Shown here: positions 46,951 through 56,238 of the stretch, piece by piece
Layout of the letters: the number at the start of each line of letters is the position of its first letter
Numbering within the stretch: the first letter of the stretch is position 1
NCBI RefSeq assembly: GCF_900112005.1
Contig: NZ_FOKK01000018.1
Location: 1 to 64,000, forward strand
Direction: 5' to 3'
DNA length: 64,000 bases
Origin: Algoriphagus aquimarinus
GTDB lineage: Bacteria > Bacteroidota > Bacteroidia > Cytophagales > Cyclobacteriaceae
Position numbers and translations under genes: made by a program
The notes under the pieces: model-generated
What the model was told of the DNA's origin: nothing
Database searches by the model: none
What the model saw: only the letters and a program-made list of their open reading frames with translations

Positions 46951-49900
46951 ATGATTTTCTTCTTTGAATCCCCTCTAAAAACCGTTTACGCTGTACAATC
47001 TCCACAACCTTTCGCTCCAGAAGACTTAGAAAAGCTGACTTGGCTTTTTGGTGGAGCTACAGCGATCAGCAATCCATCACTCACCGGAAACTATTCAGGA
47101 CCTCGCAAGGAAATGATTACTCCATGGTCAACCAACGCTGTGGAAATCACCGCAAACATGGGTGTCCCTGGCGTCATCCGTGTCGAGGAGTTTTTCCCGA
47201 TGAATGAAGGAGACCAAATCGATCCTATGCTTCAAAAAGCTTATAACGGGATAGATCAGGAGATTTTTGATATACACTTGCAGCCGGAAGCGATCGTAGA
47301 AATCAACGATATCGCTGCGTATAGCAAGGCAAACGGCTTGGCACTTAGCCAAGAAGAGGTTGATTATTTGGACAATGTTTCCAAGCAATTGGAGAGACCA
47401 CTGACGGATTCTGAGGTTTTCGGATTTTCTCAAGTGAACTCAGAGCATTGCCGTCACAAGATTTTCAACGGTACTTTTATAATAGATGGAGTAGAAAAGC
47501 CTCAGACGCTTTTCCAACTCATCAAAGAAACTGCTAAAGCGCATCCTAACCGTATCGCTTCTGCTTACAAAGACAACGTAGCCTTTGTAGGCGGTCCAAA
47601 AGCACAACAATTCGCACCGAAAACGGCGCATCAGGCAGACTTCTTCGAAACTCGTGAGGTCGAGACAGTTATTTCCCTAAAAGCTGAAACACATAACTTC
47701 CCAACTACCGTGGAGCCTTTCAACGGCGCGGCCACTGGAGCTGGTGGAGAAATCAGAGATCGTATGGCTGGCGGAACTGCCTCTATTCCTTTGGCAGGAA
47801 CGGCAGTTTACATGACTTCTTATCCTCGTTCCGAGAAAGGGAGATCTTGGGAAAGCAAGCTTGCTGAGCGTCCTTGGCTGTACCAAACGCCTATGGATAT
47901 CCTGATCAAAGCTTCCAACGGAGCTTCTGATTTCGGTAATAAATTCGGTCAACCACTCATCTGTGGATCCCTTTTGACTTTCGAGCATGAGGAAGACGGC
48001 AAGCATCACGGTTTTGACAAAGTGATCATGCTAGCTGGTGGCGTGGGCTTCACCAATGCCAAATACACCAAAAAGAACGAACCAAAAGCCGGTGATCAGA
48101 TTGTGATCATGGGCGGCGACAACTATAGAATCGGAATGGGCGGTTCGGCGGTTTCTTCCCTGAATACAGGAGAACTTTCCAATGCAATCGAGCTAAATGC
48201 AATTCAGCGATCCAATCCTGAGATGCAAAAGCGTGTTTCCAACGTGATCCGCGCCATGGCTGAGAGCGAAAACAACCCAATCATTTCTATCCACGATCAC
48301 GGAGCTGGCGGACATTTGAACTGCCTTTCTGAATTGGTGGAAGATGCTGGAGGAACAATCCACATCGATAAATTGCCGGTGGGTGACCCTACCCTTTCCG
48401 CTAAGGAAATCATAGGAAACGAATCTCAGGAGCGTATGGGATTGGTGATTGGCAAAAAAGACGTAGATACCTTACATCAGATCTCTGACCGTGAGCGCGC
48501 TCCATTCTATGTGGTAGGCGAGGCGACTGGAGATATGCATTTCAAATTTGAAAATGGCAAAACCGGAGAAAAGCCGGTGGACTGGAACCTGAGCTACATG
48601 TTCGGTTCTTCTCCTAAGACCATTTTGGAAGACGATACCACCAACGCTTCTTTTGCGGAAGCAAACTATGAAGCTGATCTGATCCAGGGATATATCCGCG
48701 AGGTATTGCAGCTGGAAGCAGTGGCTTGTAAGGATTGGTTGACAAATAAAGTAGATAGATCCGTGACGGGTCGTGTGGCAACACAGCAGACCGTCGGTGA
48801 GATCCAACTTCCACTGAATGACGTGGCTGTAATGGCTTTGGACTTCACCGGAAACAAAGGAATCGCAACTTCCATCGGACATGCGCCAGTGGCAGCCTTG
48901 GCAGATCCTGAAGCAGGTAGTCGATTGGCGATTGCTGAGGCGATGACAAACTTAATTTTTGCGCATATTCAGGACGGTTTGCAGGGCATTTCCCTTTCTG
49001 CCAACTGGATGTGGCCAGCAAAGAACAAAGGTGAAAACGATAGACTATATAGAGCGGTAGAAGCAGTTTCTGAATTTGCGATTGATCTGGGTGTGAATAT
49101 CCCTACGGGAAAAGACTCCCTTTCCATGACGCAGAAATATCCTGACGGAAAAACGGTTTACTCTCCGGGAACGGTGATTATCTCCACCGTTGGTGAATGT
49201 AGCAACGTTCAGAAAACAGTGAAAACTGCCCTGAAACCTATCAAAGGAAGTAGAATCCTGTACATAGATTTTTCTAAGGACGAATTCAAATTGGCTGGCT
49301 CAAGCTTCTATCAGGCCTTGAACAAGGTCGGAACAGAAACTCCGGACGTTAAAAACCCAAGATATTTCGCTAAGGCATTTACAGCTGTTCAGGATCTGAT
49401 CGATCAGACTTGGATACTTGCAGGTCATGATATCTCTTCAGGTGGTTTGGTAACAGCCCTTTTGGAAATGTGTTTCCCTGTACAAAATGTAGGTTTGAAA
49501 GTGAAACTGAATCGTCTGCATGAAGCAGATCTAGTGAAAGCTTTATTTGCCGAGAATCCAGGAATCCTGATTCAAGTCGAAGATGATCACGCAGTGGAAG
49601 CCTTATTGGTAGAAGCTGATATTGATTATGTGGAACTTGCGAAAGTGACTGATTCCGGAAACATTGAGTTTGCAGGAAAAGACCTGACGCTGGACATCGC
49701 TGAGCTTCGTGATGTATGGTTCAGATCTTCTTACTTATTAGACAGAAAGCAAAGCGGAGAGAAACTTGCGAAAGACCGCTTTGACAATTATAAAAATCAG
49801 CCGCTTGCATTTGAGTTTGCTGAAGGTTGGAAAGGCAGTTTCGAAACTGCAGGACTAGATCCATTCAGAACTGAGAAAGGCAAGGCGAAAGCAGCGATCA

Positions 49901-50631
49901 TCCGTGAAAAAGGTGTGAACGGCGATCGTGAGATGGCTTACTCCCTTTGGTTGGCAGGATTCGAAGTGAAGGACATTCACATGACCGATCTGATCGCAGG
50001 TCGTGAAAACCTGGAAGACGTGCAGATGATCGTCTTCGTGGGTGGATTCTCCAACTCCGATGTACTGGGTTCGGCCAAAGGCTGGGCAGGTGCATTCCTT
50101 TACAATCCTAAGGCTAAGCAAGCCCTGGACAACTTCTACGCGAGACCTGACACCTTGAGTTTGGGCGTATGTAACGGTTGCCAACTGATGGTAGAACTAG
50201 GCTTGGTCACTCCTGATCACACCGACAAACCAAAGATGCTTCACAATGCATCCCATAAGTTTGAATCAACTTTCGTGAACGTAACCATCCCACAAAACGA
50301 ATCTGTAATGCTAGGATCACTGAGCGGACAGAGACTAGGTGTATGGGTAGCACACGGAGAAGGCAAGTTTGCACTACCTCAGGCTGAAAGCGACTACAAC
50401 TTCGCGATGAAATACAGCTACGAAGCTTACCCAGGCAATCCAAACGGTTCCGATCATGCTACGGCAGGTATCGCATCGGCTGACGGTCGTCACCTGGCGA
50501 TTATGCCACACATCGAGCGAAGCCTGAAGCCTTGGAACTGGGCACACTACCCTGATGATCGTAAAGATGATTTTACGCCTTGGATGGAGGCTTTTGTGAA
50601 TGCGAGGGTTTGGGTGGAGGGGAATTCCTAA
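46951..50631 (+). CDS. purL: phosphoribosylformylglycinamidine synthase, large single-chain form
   Basis: The fourth step of purine synthesis: converts FGAR, glutamine and ATP to FGAM. At 1226 residues it is the fused form: N-terminal PurS-like domain, FGAR-binding domain (SQVNSEHCRHKIFNGTF, ETHNFPTTVEPFNGAATGAG), tandem AIR-synthase-like ATP domains (ISIHDHGAGGHLNCLSEL), and a C-terminal glutaminase with the nucleophile Cys in LGVCNGCQLMVELG and a His/Glu pair in MPHIERS. Standalone housekeeping gene with its own promoter; a terminator-like hairpin follows at 50773. Confidence 0.97.
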   Translation: MIFFFESPLKTVYAVQSPQPFAPEDLEKLTWLFGGATAISNPSLTGNYSGPRKEMITPWSTNAVEITANMGVPGVIRVEEFFPMNEGDQIDPMLQKAYNGIDQEIFDIHLQPEAIVEINDIAAYSKANGLALSQEEVDYLDNVSKQLERPLTDSEVFGFSQVNSEHCRHKIFNGTFIIDGVEKPQTLFQLIKETAKAHPNRIASAYKDNVAFVGGPKAQQFAPKTAHQADFFETREVETVISLKAETHNFPTTVEPFNGAATGAGGEIRDRMAGGTASIPLAGTAVYMTSYPRSEKGRSWESKLAERPWLYQTPMDILIKASNGASDFGNKFGQPLICGSLLTFEHEEDGKHHGFDKVIMLAGGVGFTNAKYTKKNEPKAGDQIVIMGGDNYRIGMGGSAVSSLNTGELSNAIELNAIQRSNPEMQKRVSNVIRAMAESENNPIISIHDHGAGGHLNCLSELVEDAGGTIHIDKLPVGDPTLSAKEIIGNESQERMGLVIGKKDVDTLHQISDRERAPFYVVGEATGDMHFKFENGKTGEKPVDWNLSYMFGSSPKTILEDDTTNASFAEANYEADLIQGYIREVLQLEAVACKDWLTNKVDRSVTGRVATQQTVGEIQLPLNDVAVMALDFTGNKGIATSIGHAPVAALADPEAGSRLAIAEAMTNLIFAHIQDGLQGISLSANWMWPAKNKGENDRLYRAVEAVSEFAIDLGVNIPTGKDSLSMTQKYPDGKTVYSPGTVIISTVGECSNVQKTVKTALKPIKGSRILYIDFSKDEFKLAGSSFYQALNKVGTETPDVKNPRYFAKAFTAVQDLIDQTWILAGHDISSGGLVTALLEMCFPVQNVGLKVKLNRLHEADLVKALFAENPGILIQVEDDHAVEALLVEADIDYVELAKVTDSGNIEFAGKDLTLDIAELRDVWFRSSYLLDRKQSGEKLAKDRFDNYKNQPLAFEFAEGWKGSFETAGLDPFRTEKGKAKAAIIREKGVNGDREMAYSLWLAGFEVKDIHMTDLIAGRENLEDVQMIVFVGGFSNSDVLGSAKGWAGAFLYNPKAKQALDNFYARPDTLSLGVCNGCQLMVELGLVTPDHTDKPKMLHNASHKFESTFVNVTIPQNESVMLGSLSGQRLGVWVAHGEGKFALPQAESDYNFAMKYSYEAYPGNPNGSDHATAGIASADGRHLAIMPHIERSLKPWNWAHYPDDRKDDFTPWMEAFVNARVWVEGNS

Positions 50632-50772
50632 ATTTCTTTATTCGAAATTCTGCGCCTGCCTGCCATGGGTAGGTTCATCATTCGATATTTACGAATTGCG
50701 ATATTGGATTTACGAGATTGAGCTGGACTTCAATCTAAATATAGAATTAGCACACTTTTGATAGTGACTTAT

Positions 50773-50808
50773 AAATCCCTTGGAGAAATCTGAGGGATTT
50801 TTTTTTAT
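50773..50808 (+). terminator. intrinsic terminator downstream of purL
   Basis: An 8-bp perfect stem AAATCCCT/AGGGATTT followed by a run of Ts; 141 nt past the purL stop. Confidence 0.75.
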
Positions 50809-50961
50809 GGGAAATTTAAATCAATTATTGGAGCCAAGGAAGGACGTTAGATTTTTAAAATTAATCTTCTCTCCTTGCCAATTATCCATTCTGTACAACT
50901 GAAATCCCTAATTTTTATCTATTTTACCTAGGTGCAAGAGACTTTTTAGCAAAAAAAAGAA

Positions 50962-51009
50962 ATGCCGTCGGTTTAAATACCCATTATTGGGTATTTAAAC
51001 CGACGGCAT
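50962..51009. repeat. 22-bp perfect inverted repeat upstream of the IetAS-like pair
   Basis: Arms of 22 bp (ATGCCGTCGGTTTAAATACCCA and its complement, positions 50962-50983 and 50988-51009) around loop TTAT, with no mismatches. On the minus strand the hairpin is followed by an A/T-rich run, so it could end leftward transcripts. It may also mark the left edge of an acquired segment. The remainder of 50632-51095 shows no gene. Confidence 0.8.
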
Positions 51010-51059
51010 GAGTTGGTTAGCTTAAGATTATAGATGCATTTCAAGTGGCTTAAACTTTG

Positions 51060-51067
51060 TAGGTTTG
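51060..51067 (+). promoter_or_regulatory. candidate -7 box of the ATPase-subtilase operon
   Basis: TAGGTTTG matches TAnnTTTG, 29 nt before the ATPase ATG and just after the long hairpin. No clear -33 box. Confidence 0.4.
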
Positions 51068-51095
51068 CCTCGGTATAGAATAGAAAGAATTTAAT

Positions 51096-52082
51096 ATGGC
51101 AAGAGCTGATCTATTATTGAAACTGGTTAAAGCCGGAAGTGTTGGAGATAAAAACCTCTTTACCAAAGTCGTGGAATCTTTAATTGCAGAAGAGCGGAAC
51201 AAACAGCACCATATCGTTGCAGATCAGTTGGCAGATATTCTCAAAAATCAGCAATTTTCAAAAGATCAAAGCTCTAAAGTTGTCCCCAAAACATTACTCG
51301 ATGAAAAGCTGGAAAGTTTTCTTTTTAGAATTTATCCCGGTAAATCTCTTGATGATATTGTATTAAAAAGGGAAAACCGGGGAATTATTGACGAAATGGT
51401 TCAGGAGCATCATAGAAGCGACCTGCTTCGGTCATATAATTTAGAACCAAGAAACCGTGTTTTATTGGCAGGCGCTCCGGGGAATGGTAAAACTTCATTA
51501 GCTGAAGGTATTGCGCAATCGCTGATGGTGCCGTTTTATGTCATCAGATATGACGGTATAATTGGCAGTTATTTAGGGGAAACAGCATCAAGGCTAAAGG
51601 CCATGTTCGATTTTATCAGGACACAGGAATGTGTGCTATTTTTTGATGAATTTGATGCGATAGGTAAAGAAAGAGGCGATACGCACGAAACAGGAGAGAT
51701 TAAACGTGTGGTGAGCTCATTACTATTGCAAATAGATCGCTTACCAAGTTATGTGGTAGTTGTCGCCGCAACTAACCATCCTGAGTTATTGGATAGGGCA
51801 GTTTGGCGGCGTTTTCAAATCCGTATGGAACTTGAAAAGCCGGACCGGTTAATGATTGAAAACTGGCTTAAAAAATTTGAATCTCGTGTAAAATATAGCT
51901 TAGAGCATTCGCATAAAAATATATCGGGAAAATTGGAGGGTTTAAGTTTCTCTGAAATAGAGGAATTTGTATTGGATATTCAACGGAAATATATATTGTC
52001 GCTTCCAGAAGTTGACGTTAAAAAAATAGTTGATGAATCTCTAAACCAAATATCCAATAAGTACCAACTGCGAAATGGCTAA
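51096..52082 (+). CDS. ietA: AAA+ ATPase of an IetAS-like defence system
   Basis: A 328-residue AAA+ protein. Walker A is LLAGAPGNGKTSL (Lys132), Walker B is LFFDEFDAIGK (Asp184-Glu185), sensor 1 is VVVAATNHPELLD and an arginine finger lies in RAVWRRFQIRM. The helical N-terminal part (~1-90) has no clear family. It overlaps the subtilase gene by 8 nt. An AAA ATPase plus subtilisin-like protease in this order matches IetAS, described first as a plasmid-stability pair and later as an anti-phage system; the assignment rests on gene content and order, not on a database match. Confidence 0.82.
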   Translation: MARADLLLKLVKAGSVGDKNLFTKVVESLIAEERNKQHHIVADQLADILKNQQFSKDQSSKVVPKTLLDEKLESFLFRIYPGKSLDDIVLKRENRGIIDEMVQEHHRSDLLRSYNLEPRNRVLLAGAPGNGKTSLAEGIAQSLMVPFYVIRYDGIIGSYLGETASRLKAMFDFIRTQECVLFFDEFDAIGKERGDTHETGEIKRVVSSLLLQIDRLPSYVVVVAATNHPELLDRAVWRRFQIRMELEKPDRLMIENWLKKFESRVKYSLEHSHKNISGKLEGLSFSEIEEFVLDIQRKYILSLPEVDVKKIVDESLNQISNKYQLRNG

Positions 52083-54696
52083 AAAACCGCTCCTTATCTT
52101 TCCACGGGCATCATCCGGTTCCCGTGACACTTTACAACCTTTTACCGGTAATATCAAATACCCTGAAAAAGAAACTCAAGTTCAAAAATTTGAAAATCGA
52201 ATTTCGGAATTAGACCGGGTACTTGAAAATCAAACCGCATACCTAGGGGCCAACCCGGCTAACCTGGTTGCAGAAATGATTTTGGTATTGGAAGTCGCTG
52301 GTGACCTAAAGGATTTTTTTAAAGCAGTTGCCGCTACTCCGGGCATGGAATTTTTGGGTGAATTACAGTCAGAAATTGACCCGGATGAAAATTTTTATAC
52401 CGTAAATGGGGATGGTGAACGTGTAGATAAACGTTTTGGTGCAAGGTTATTTCTTACCATGACTAATCAAGCCGCGCTTAGGGAACTGCGAGCTTATTGG
52501 GAGAAATACAAGTTAAATAGGGATGAGCAAAATTTTGTTCATGGAACAAGCAAATTTAGAATCTTGTTTGATCGGCTAAAAGATTTGCGACCATATAGTA
52601 TTGCTGATCGAATTTACGATACAGGGCTTGAAAATTATTTAGATGAAATGCGCCTGCTTGAGGTTGACCCGGTAAAATTTGAAATCGAGTTAGCTTTTAA
52701 AAATGATGCAGCAAAAGATGCGCGGGCTTATGATGAAGTGAACAGCCTGTTACAGCAAAACAATGGAAGAATTATTGAAAACTCCCGGGTTATCATATCG
52801 GAAATAGCTTACCATGCTTTTATTGCCGAGGCACCTATCGGCAGTTTCGAGGATCTAACTGAAAATACGAACATTACCTTTTTAAAATCACAGCAAATTT
52901 TGTTTTTTCGTCCGGTAGGTCAATCCATTTTTGATCTGTCCGAAGAACCTCAACTTTTCAATTATAACGAAGAAGTGGCTGGAATTCAGCCCGGATTAAC
53001 TCCGATTGTAGCTTTGCTGGATGGCCTGCCGCTTGAAAACCATGCACTATTGGTTGGAAAGATAAACGTTGACGATCCCGATGATTTTGCACATAATTAT
53101 TTAGCACAAAACCGGGTTCATGGAACGGCTATGGCCTCACTGATTATCAATGGCGATTTAAGCGAAGATTCAGCTCCTTTAAATCGGCCTATTTATGTAA
53201 GGCCCATCTTAAAGCCAATCGCAAATAACCAGTCAGGGGGTGAATTTCTGCCAGATGATAAATTACCTATTGATCTTATACACCGGGCAGTAAAGCGGAT
53301 GTTTGAGGGTGAAGACGGTTACCCACCGACAGCGCCGCAAATAAAACTGATTAATTTCTCTATTGGTGACCCTTTTCGCCCCTTTCATCACAATATCAGT
53401 ACCTGGGCAAAATTAATTGACTGGCTGTCTTATAGGTACAACGTGTTATTTATAATAAGTGCAGGCAATAAGGTTGATGATATTGTATTGGATATTCCGG
53501 AGGCCGATTTTGATCAAACAAGTGCGGCGGATGTGCAAACAGCCACGTTGAGAAAAATGATCGAAGGCAACTTTGACCGTAAAATTTTAACTCCGGCAGA
53601 GTCGATTAATTCCATAACTGTCGGCTCTTCGCATCATGATAGTCATGGGCCGTTTAATTTTCCGCAACGAAAAAATCTGATTACAAGCCCCTTCCTGTTA
53701 AGTCCGATTAGCAGAATTGGATTTGGCTATAACAACTCCATAAAGCCGGAAATATTAATGGCTGGGGGCAGACACCTGTATAGAAAACATATTCGACAGA
53801 CAGATCCTGAAAAAACACATTTGAGAATTGAAACAGGAGAATCTATCGTGCACCCGCCCGGGAATTTAGCAGCGATGCCCGGTGCGCCGGGTGATATGCA
53901 GAAAGTTGGATATTTAACAGGAACCAGCAATGCTGCAGCATTAACCTCAAATCTTGGTGCAAAGCTTTACGAAATGTTGCTGGAGCTAAATGAAGAACTC
54001 CCCAACGAGCAGAAAATACCGGAAAGATATTTTACCGTCATTCTTAAAGCATTGCTTGTACACGGATCAAGCTGGGGGGAAGCACAAGAAATAATCACAC
54101 AGATCATTCGCACCTTGCCTGGGATTTCGCCGCAAACCGTCAAGAGAAATATATATCCCTATTTAGGTTATGGCACCGTTGACAGCGAAAAGATATTGTA
54201 TTGCACCGACCATCGTGTTACATTAATTGGTTTTGGCGAGTTAACTACCCGTACTGGTCAGGATGCCCACACCTATTCTTTTCCGTTACCCCCTTCTTTA
54301 GGGACGGTAAATATTGACAAGAGGTTAGCTATTTCATTGGCCTGGATAAGCCCGTTGAATTTTAAAACTGCACAATACAGGAAAGCCCATTTATTTTTTG
54401 ATAACCTGGAAAATAATGGGCATCTGGCACTTTCAAGAAATAGCCATGATTTTAAGTTGGGTCGCAAGGGCACCGTTCAACACGATGTACTGACGGGGGA
54501 ATATGCGGATGTATTTCAGGACGGTGATACGATCAATATAAAAGTAAGTTGCAGAGAAGACGCTTCTGGGCTGTCAAGGCAGGAATCAATCAAATACGCC
54601 TTAACAGTTACGCTCGAAATCAGGGAAAATGTACATACCATGATCTATGAGGAAATTCAATTAAGGCTTCAACAACGTATTCGTGAGAGAATATAA
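52075..54696 (+). CDS. ietS: S8 subtilisin-like serine protease of an IetAS-like defence system
   Basis: A cytoplasmic S8-family protease of 873 residues without signal peptide. The catalytic triad is readable: Asp316 (VALLDGLPLEN), His349 (NRVHGTAMASLI), Ser618 (LTGTSNAAAL), with oxyanion Asn465 (IISAGNK). About 300 residues precede the protease domain and about 200 beta-rich residues follow. In IetAS the ATPase is thought to control the protease during phage infection. Codon choice (more CGG and CCG) looks different from purL and suggests horizontal gain. Confidence 0.85.
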   Translation: MAKKPLLIFPRASSGSRDTLQPFTGNIKYPEKETQVQKFENRISELDRVLENQTAYLGANPANLVAEMILVLEVAGDLKDFFKAVAATPGMEFLGELQSEIDPDENFYTVNGDGERVDKRFGARLFLTMTNQAALRELRAYWEKYKLNRDEQNFVHGTSKFRILFDRLKDLRPYSIADRIYDTGLENYLDEMRLLEVDPVKFEIELAFKNDAAKDARAYDEVNSLLQQNNGRIIENSRVIISEIAYHAFIAEAPIGSFEDLTENTNITFLKSQQILFFRPVGQSIFDLSEEPQLFNYNEEVAGIQPGLTPIVALLDGLPLENHALLVGKINVDDPDDFAHNYLAQNRVHGTAMASLIINGDLSEDSAPLNRPIYVRPILKPIANNQSGGEFLPDDKLPIDLIHRAVKRMFEGEDGYPPTAPQIKLINFSIGDPFRPFHHNISTWAKLIDWLSYRYNVLFIISAGNKVDDIVLDIPEADFDQTSAADVQTATLRKMIEGNFDRKILTPAESINSITVGSSHHDSHGPFNFPQRKNLITSPFLLSPISRIGFGYNNSIKPEILMAGGRHLYRKHIRQTDPEKTHLRIETGESIVHPPGNLAAMPGAPGDMQKVGYLTGTSNAAALTSNLGAKLYEMLLELNEELPNEQKIPERYFTVILKALLVHGSSWGEAQEIITQIIRTLPGISPQTVKRNIYPYLGYGTVDSEKILYCTDHRVTLIGFGELTTRTGQDAHTYSFPLPPSLGTVNIDKRLAISLAWISPLNFKTAQYRKAHLFFDNLENNGHLALSRNSHDFKLGRKGTVQHDVLTGEYADVFQDGDTINIKVSCREDASGLSRQESIKYALTVTLEIRENVHTMIYEEIQLRLQQRIRERI

Positions 54697-54760
54697 ACAG
54701 ATATTTTTATTAAATGAAAATGAAAAAAAGGATAAAATGGTCAAAAATAGTTGGTGCCCC

Positions 54761-54817
54761 CCGTCTAGGTGTAGTCAGATCGTTTTTGTGTCCCCGTCTG
54801 GGTGTAGTCAGATCGTT
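54761..54817. repeat. tandem REP-like repeats next to the RAYT remnant
   Basis: CCGTCTAGGTGTAGTCAGAT and a near-identical copy start at 54761 and 54794 (33-bp period), followed by AAGCGTAGTTTGTAAC. Matching copies lie at 56125-56147 and 56170-56193 on the far side of the transposase and skp. Confidence 0.75.
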
Positions 54818-54884
54818 TTCCAAGCGTAGTTTGTAACTACGCTTTAATATCCTAACCAATTTGCAATTGGTTTTTCAGAACAAC

Positions 54885-55301
54885 TTACCAATAATCAACC
54901 TCAATCAAACCTTTCATTCCCGAATAATTCCTAGCACTAGAATATAGAAAGTCCTCCGGCTTTTCTACAATTCCAGCTCTGACTGGGTTTTCGTGAATAT
55001 ACTTCATTCTACTCTCGATCATCTCTGGTCGATAGAGTTCGATTGCGTGATTATCGTGCGTCCAGAATTGTATCCCGATAGCTATCGGGACACCAGACCT
55101 CTTGTTGAATTTCGCATGGTATTCAAAGATCATTTGTAACCACTCCCGCCTACTTTCTTGCGGGTTTTCAAGAATCAGATTCAATAATTTCTTACTCGTA
55201 AACTTCTTGAAATCCCTTACCCATTCGGACAATTTACCGTCTTTTTGCTGGACGACTAAGTGGATATGGTTACTCATGATTATATAGCCATATGGATACA
55301 A
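54885..55301 (-). pseudogene. REP-associated tyrosine transposase (RAYT/Y1), 5'-truncated
   Basis: A Y1-type HUH transposase of the REP-associated group. Present are the HUH motif in IMSNHIHLVVQ, the helix with the presumed nucleophile Tyr in RMKYIHENPVRAGIVEKPEDF, and an intact C-terminus. The usual N-terminal 40-50 residues are missing: only about 8 residues precede IMSNHIH, no ATG precedes it, and the frame upstream quickly meets a TAG inside the repeat at 55305-55339. A GIPIAIGI segment is encoded by the dispersed palindrome CCCGATAGCTATCGGG (~55075), perhaps a repeat insertion. Probably inactive, but flanked on both sides by its likely target repeats. Confidence 0.8.
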
Positions 55302-55304
55302 TCC

Positions 55305-55339
55305 CCCGCTAGGCGTAGAACGCTAGCCTAGGTGTAATC
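55305..55339. repeat. REP-like hairpin repeat, copy 1 (copy 2 at 56088-56122)
   Basis: A 35-bp unit beginning CCCGCTAGGCGTAGAA and ending CCTAGGTGTAATC, forming a CTAGGC...GCCTAG hairpin. A second copy with about four differences lies at 56088-56122 after skp. Confidence 0.75.
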
Positions 55340-55533
55340 CGTACAGCAGTCGGATGAAATTACACCTTCCTATCAGTAGAATTTGCAATTCTATAAAAAT
55401 CAGCTCGAGTGTACGAACAGCCAAACCAATTGCAAATTAGTAAGGATACTAGGGGTTCTCAGTATATTATTTGGTTACTGGCAGAATTCCGTATATTCAA
55501 AGAAATAAATTAAAGTTAACAAAAATCAAAACT

Positions 55534-56076
55534 ATGAAAGCAAAAATCATCCTATCAACAATTGCATTGCTTTGCTTTGGATTTGTAGCTACCGCGCAGG
55601 GACTAAAAATTGGGTTCACCAGTGCAGAGTACATCATGAGCCTGATGCCTGAGATGATGCAGATAGATTCGGATGTGACCGACTATGGTGCGCAACTTGA
55701 TCAACAACTTAAAACCAAAACTCAAGCCTTTCAACAGCAGGTTCAAACTTATCAGCAGTCCATGAATACAATGACTGAAGAAGCCCGAGGCACAAAAGAA
55801 CAAGAGTTGACAAAAATGCAGCAGGAAGTTCAAAAATTCGAACAGGACGTCCAAGCTGCTTATTCAAGGAAATTGCAGGAACTGTTGGAGCCTGTACAAA
55901 CTAGAGTGTACAACGCAATAAATGATGTTGCTGCCGAGAACAATTACACTCATATCCTTGCAGAATCAGCAGGTCAGGCAGGACCCATCCTTCTTTATTC
56001 CCAAGAAGACGATCCGTTTACCGACTTGGTCCTGGTAAAACTTGGAGTTACACCTCCTGCTAAGCCAGCGAATTAA
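55534..56076 (+). CDS. OmpH/Skp-family periplasmic chaperone
   Basis: A holding chaperone for outer-membrane proteins in the periplasm. The ATG at 55534 gives 180 residues with a clean signal peptide (IALLCFGFVATAQ); the upstream in-frame start would spoil it. The mature part starts LKIGFTSAEYIMSLMPEM, as in Bacteroidetes OmpH proteins, and contains a long Gln/Lys-rich coiled coil (~45-120). It usually sits beside bamA or a paralogous ompH gene; here it stands alone between repeat clusters, suggesting relocation by repeat-linked rearrangement or a second copy. Confidence 0.9.
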   Translation: MKAKIILSTIALLCFGFVATAQGLKIGFTSAEYIMSLMPEMMQIDSDVTDYGAQLDQQLKTKTQAFQQQVQTYQQSMNTMTEEARGTKEQELTKMQQEVQKFEQDVQAAYSRKLQELLEPVQTRVYNAINDVAAENNYTHILAESAGQAGPILLYSQEDDPFTDLVLVKLGVTPPAKPAN

Positions 56077-56087
56077 ATAATTTAAAG

Positions 56088-56193
56088 CCCGCTAGGAGTA
56101 GAATGCCAGCCTAGGTGTAATCTTCGTCTGGGTGTAGTCAGCTCGTTCGTCTAAGCGTAGTTTGTAACCCCGTCTGGGCGTAGTCAGATCGTT
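56088..56193. repeat. REP-like repeat cluster after skp
   Basis: Copy 2 of the 35-bp hairpin unit (56088-56122) is followed by two copies of the CGTCTGGG(T/C)GTAGTCAG unit (56125-56147, 56170-56193) with AAGCGTAGTTTGTAAC between. This mirrors the cluster at 54761-54835. Confidence 0.75.
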
Positions 56194-56238
56194 CTTGGGA
56201 CTGGGTGTAGTTTGTCTGCCCTCCTGCCCAGCCCAAGG

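Noticed and set aside
51096-54696. Reading the ATPase-protease pair as an ordinary Lon/FtsH-like or secreted subtilase system
   Set aside because: The subtilase has no signal peptide and the ATPase is a small stand-alone AAA protein with an overlapping gene, which fits IetAS better.
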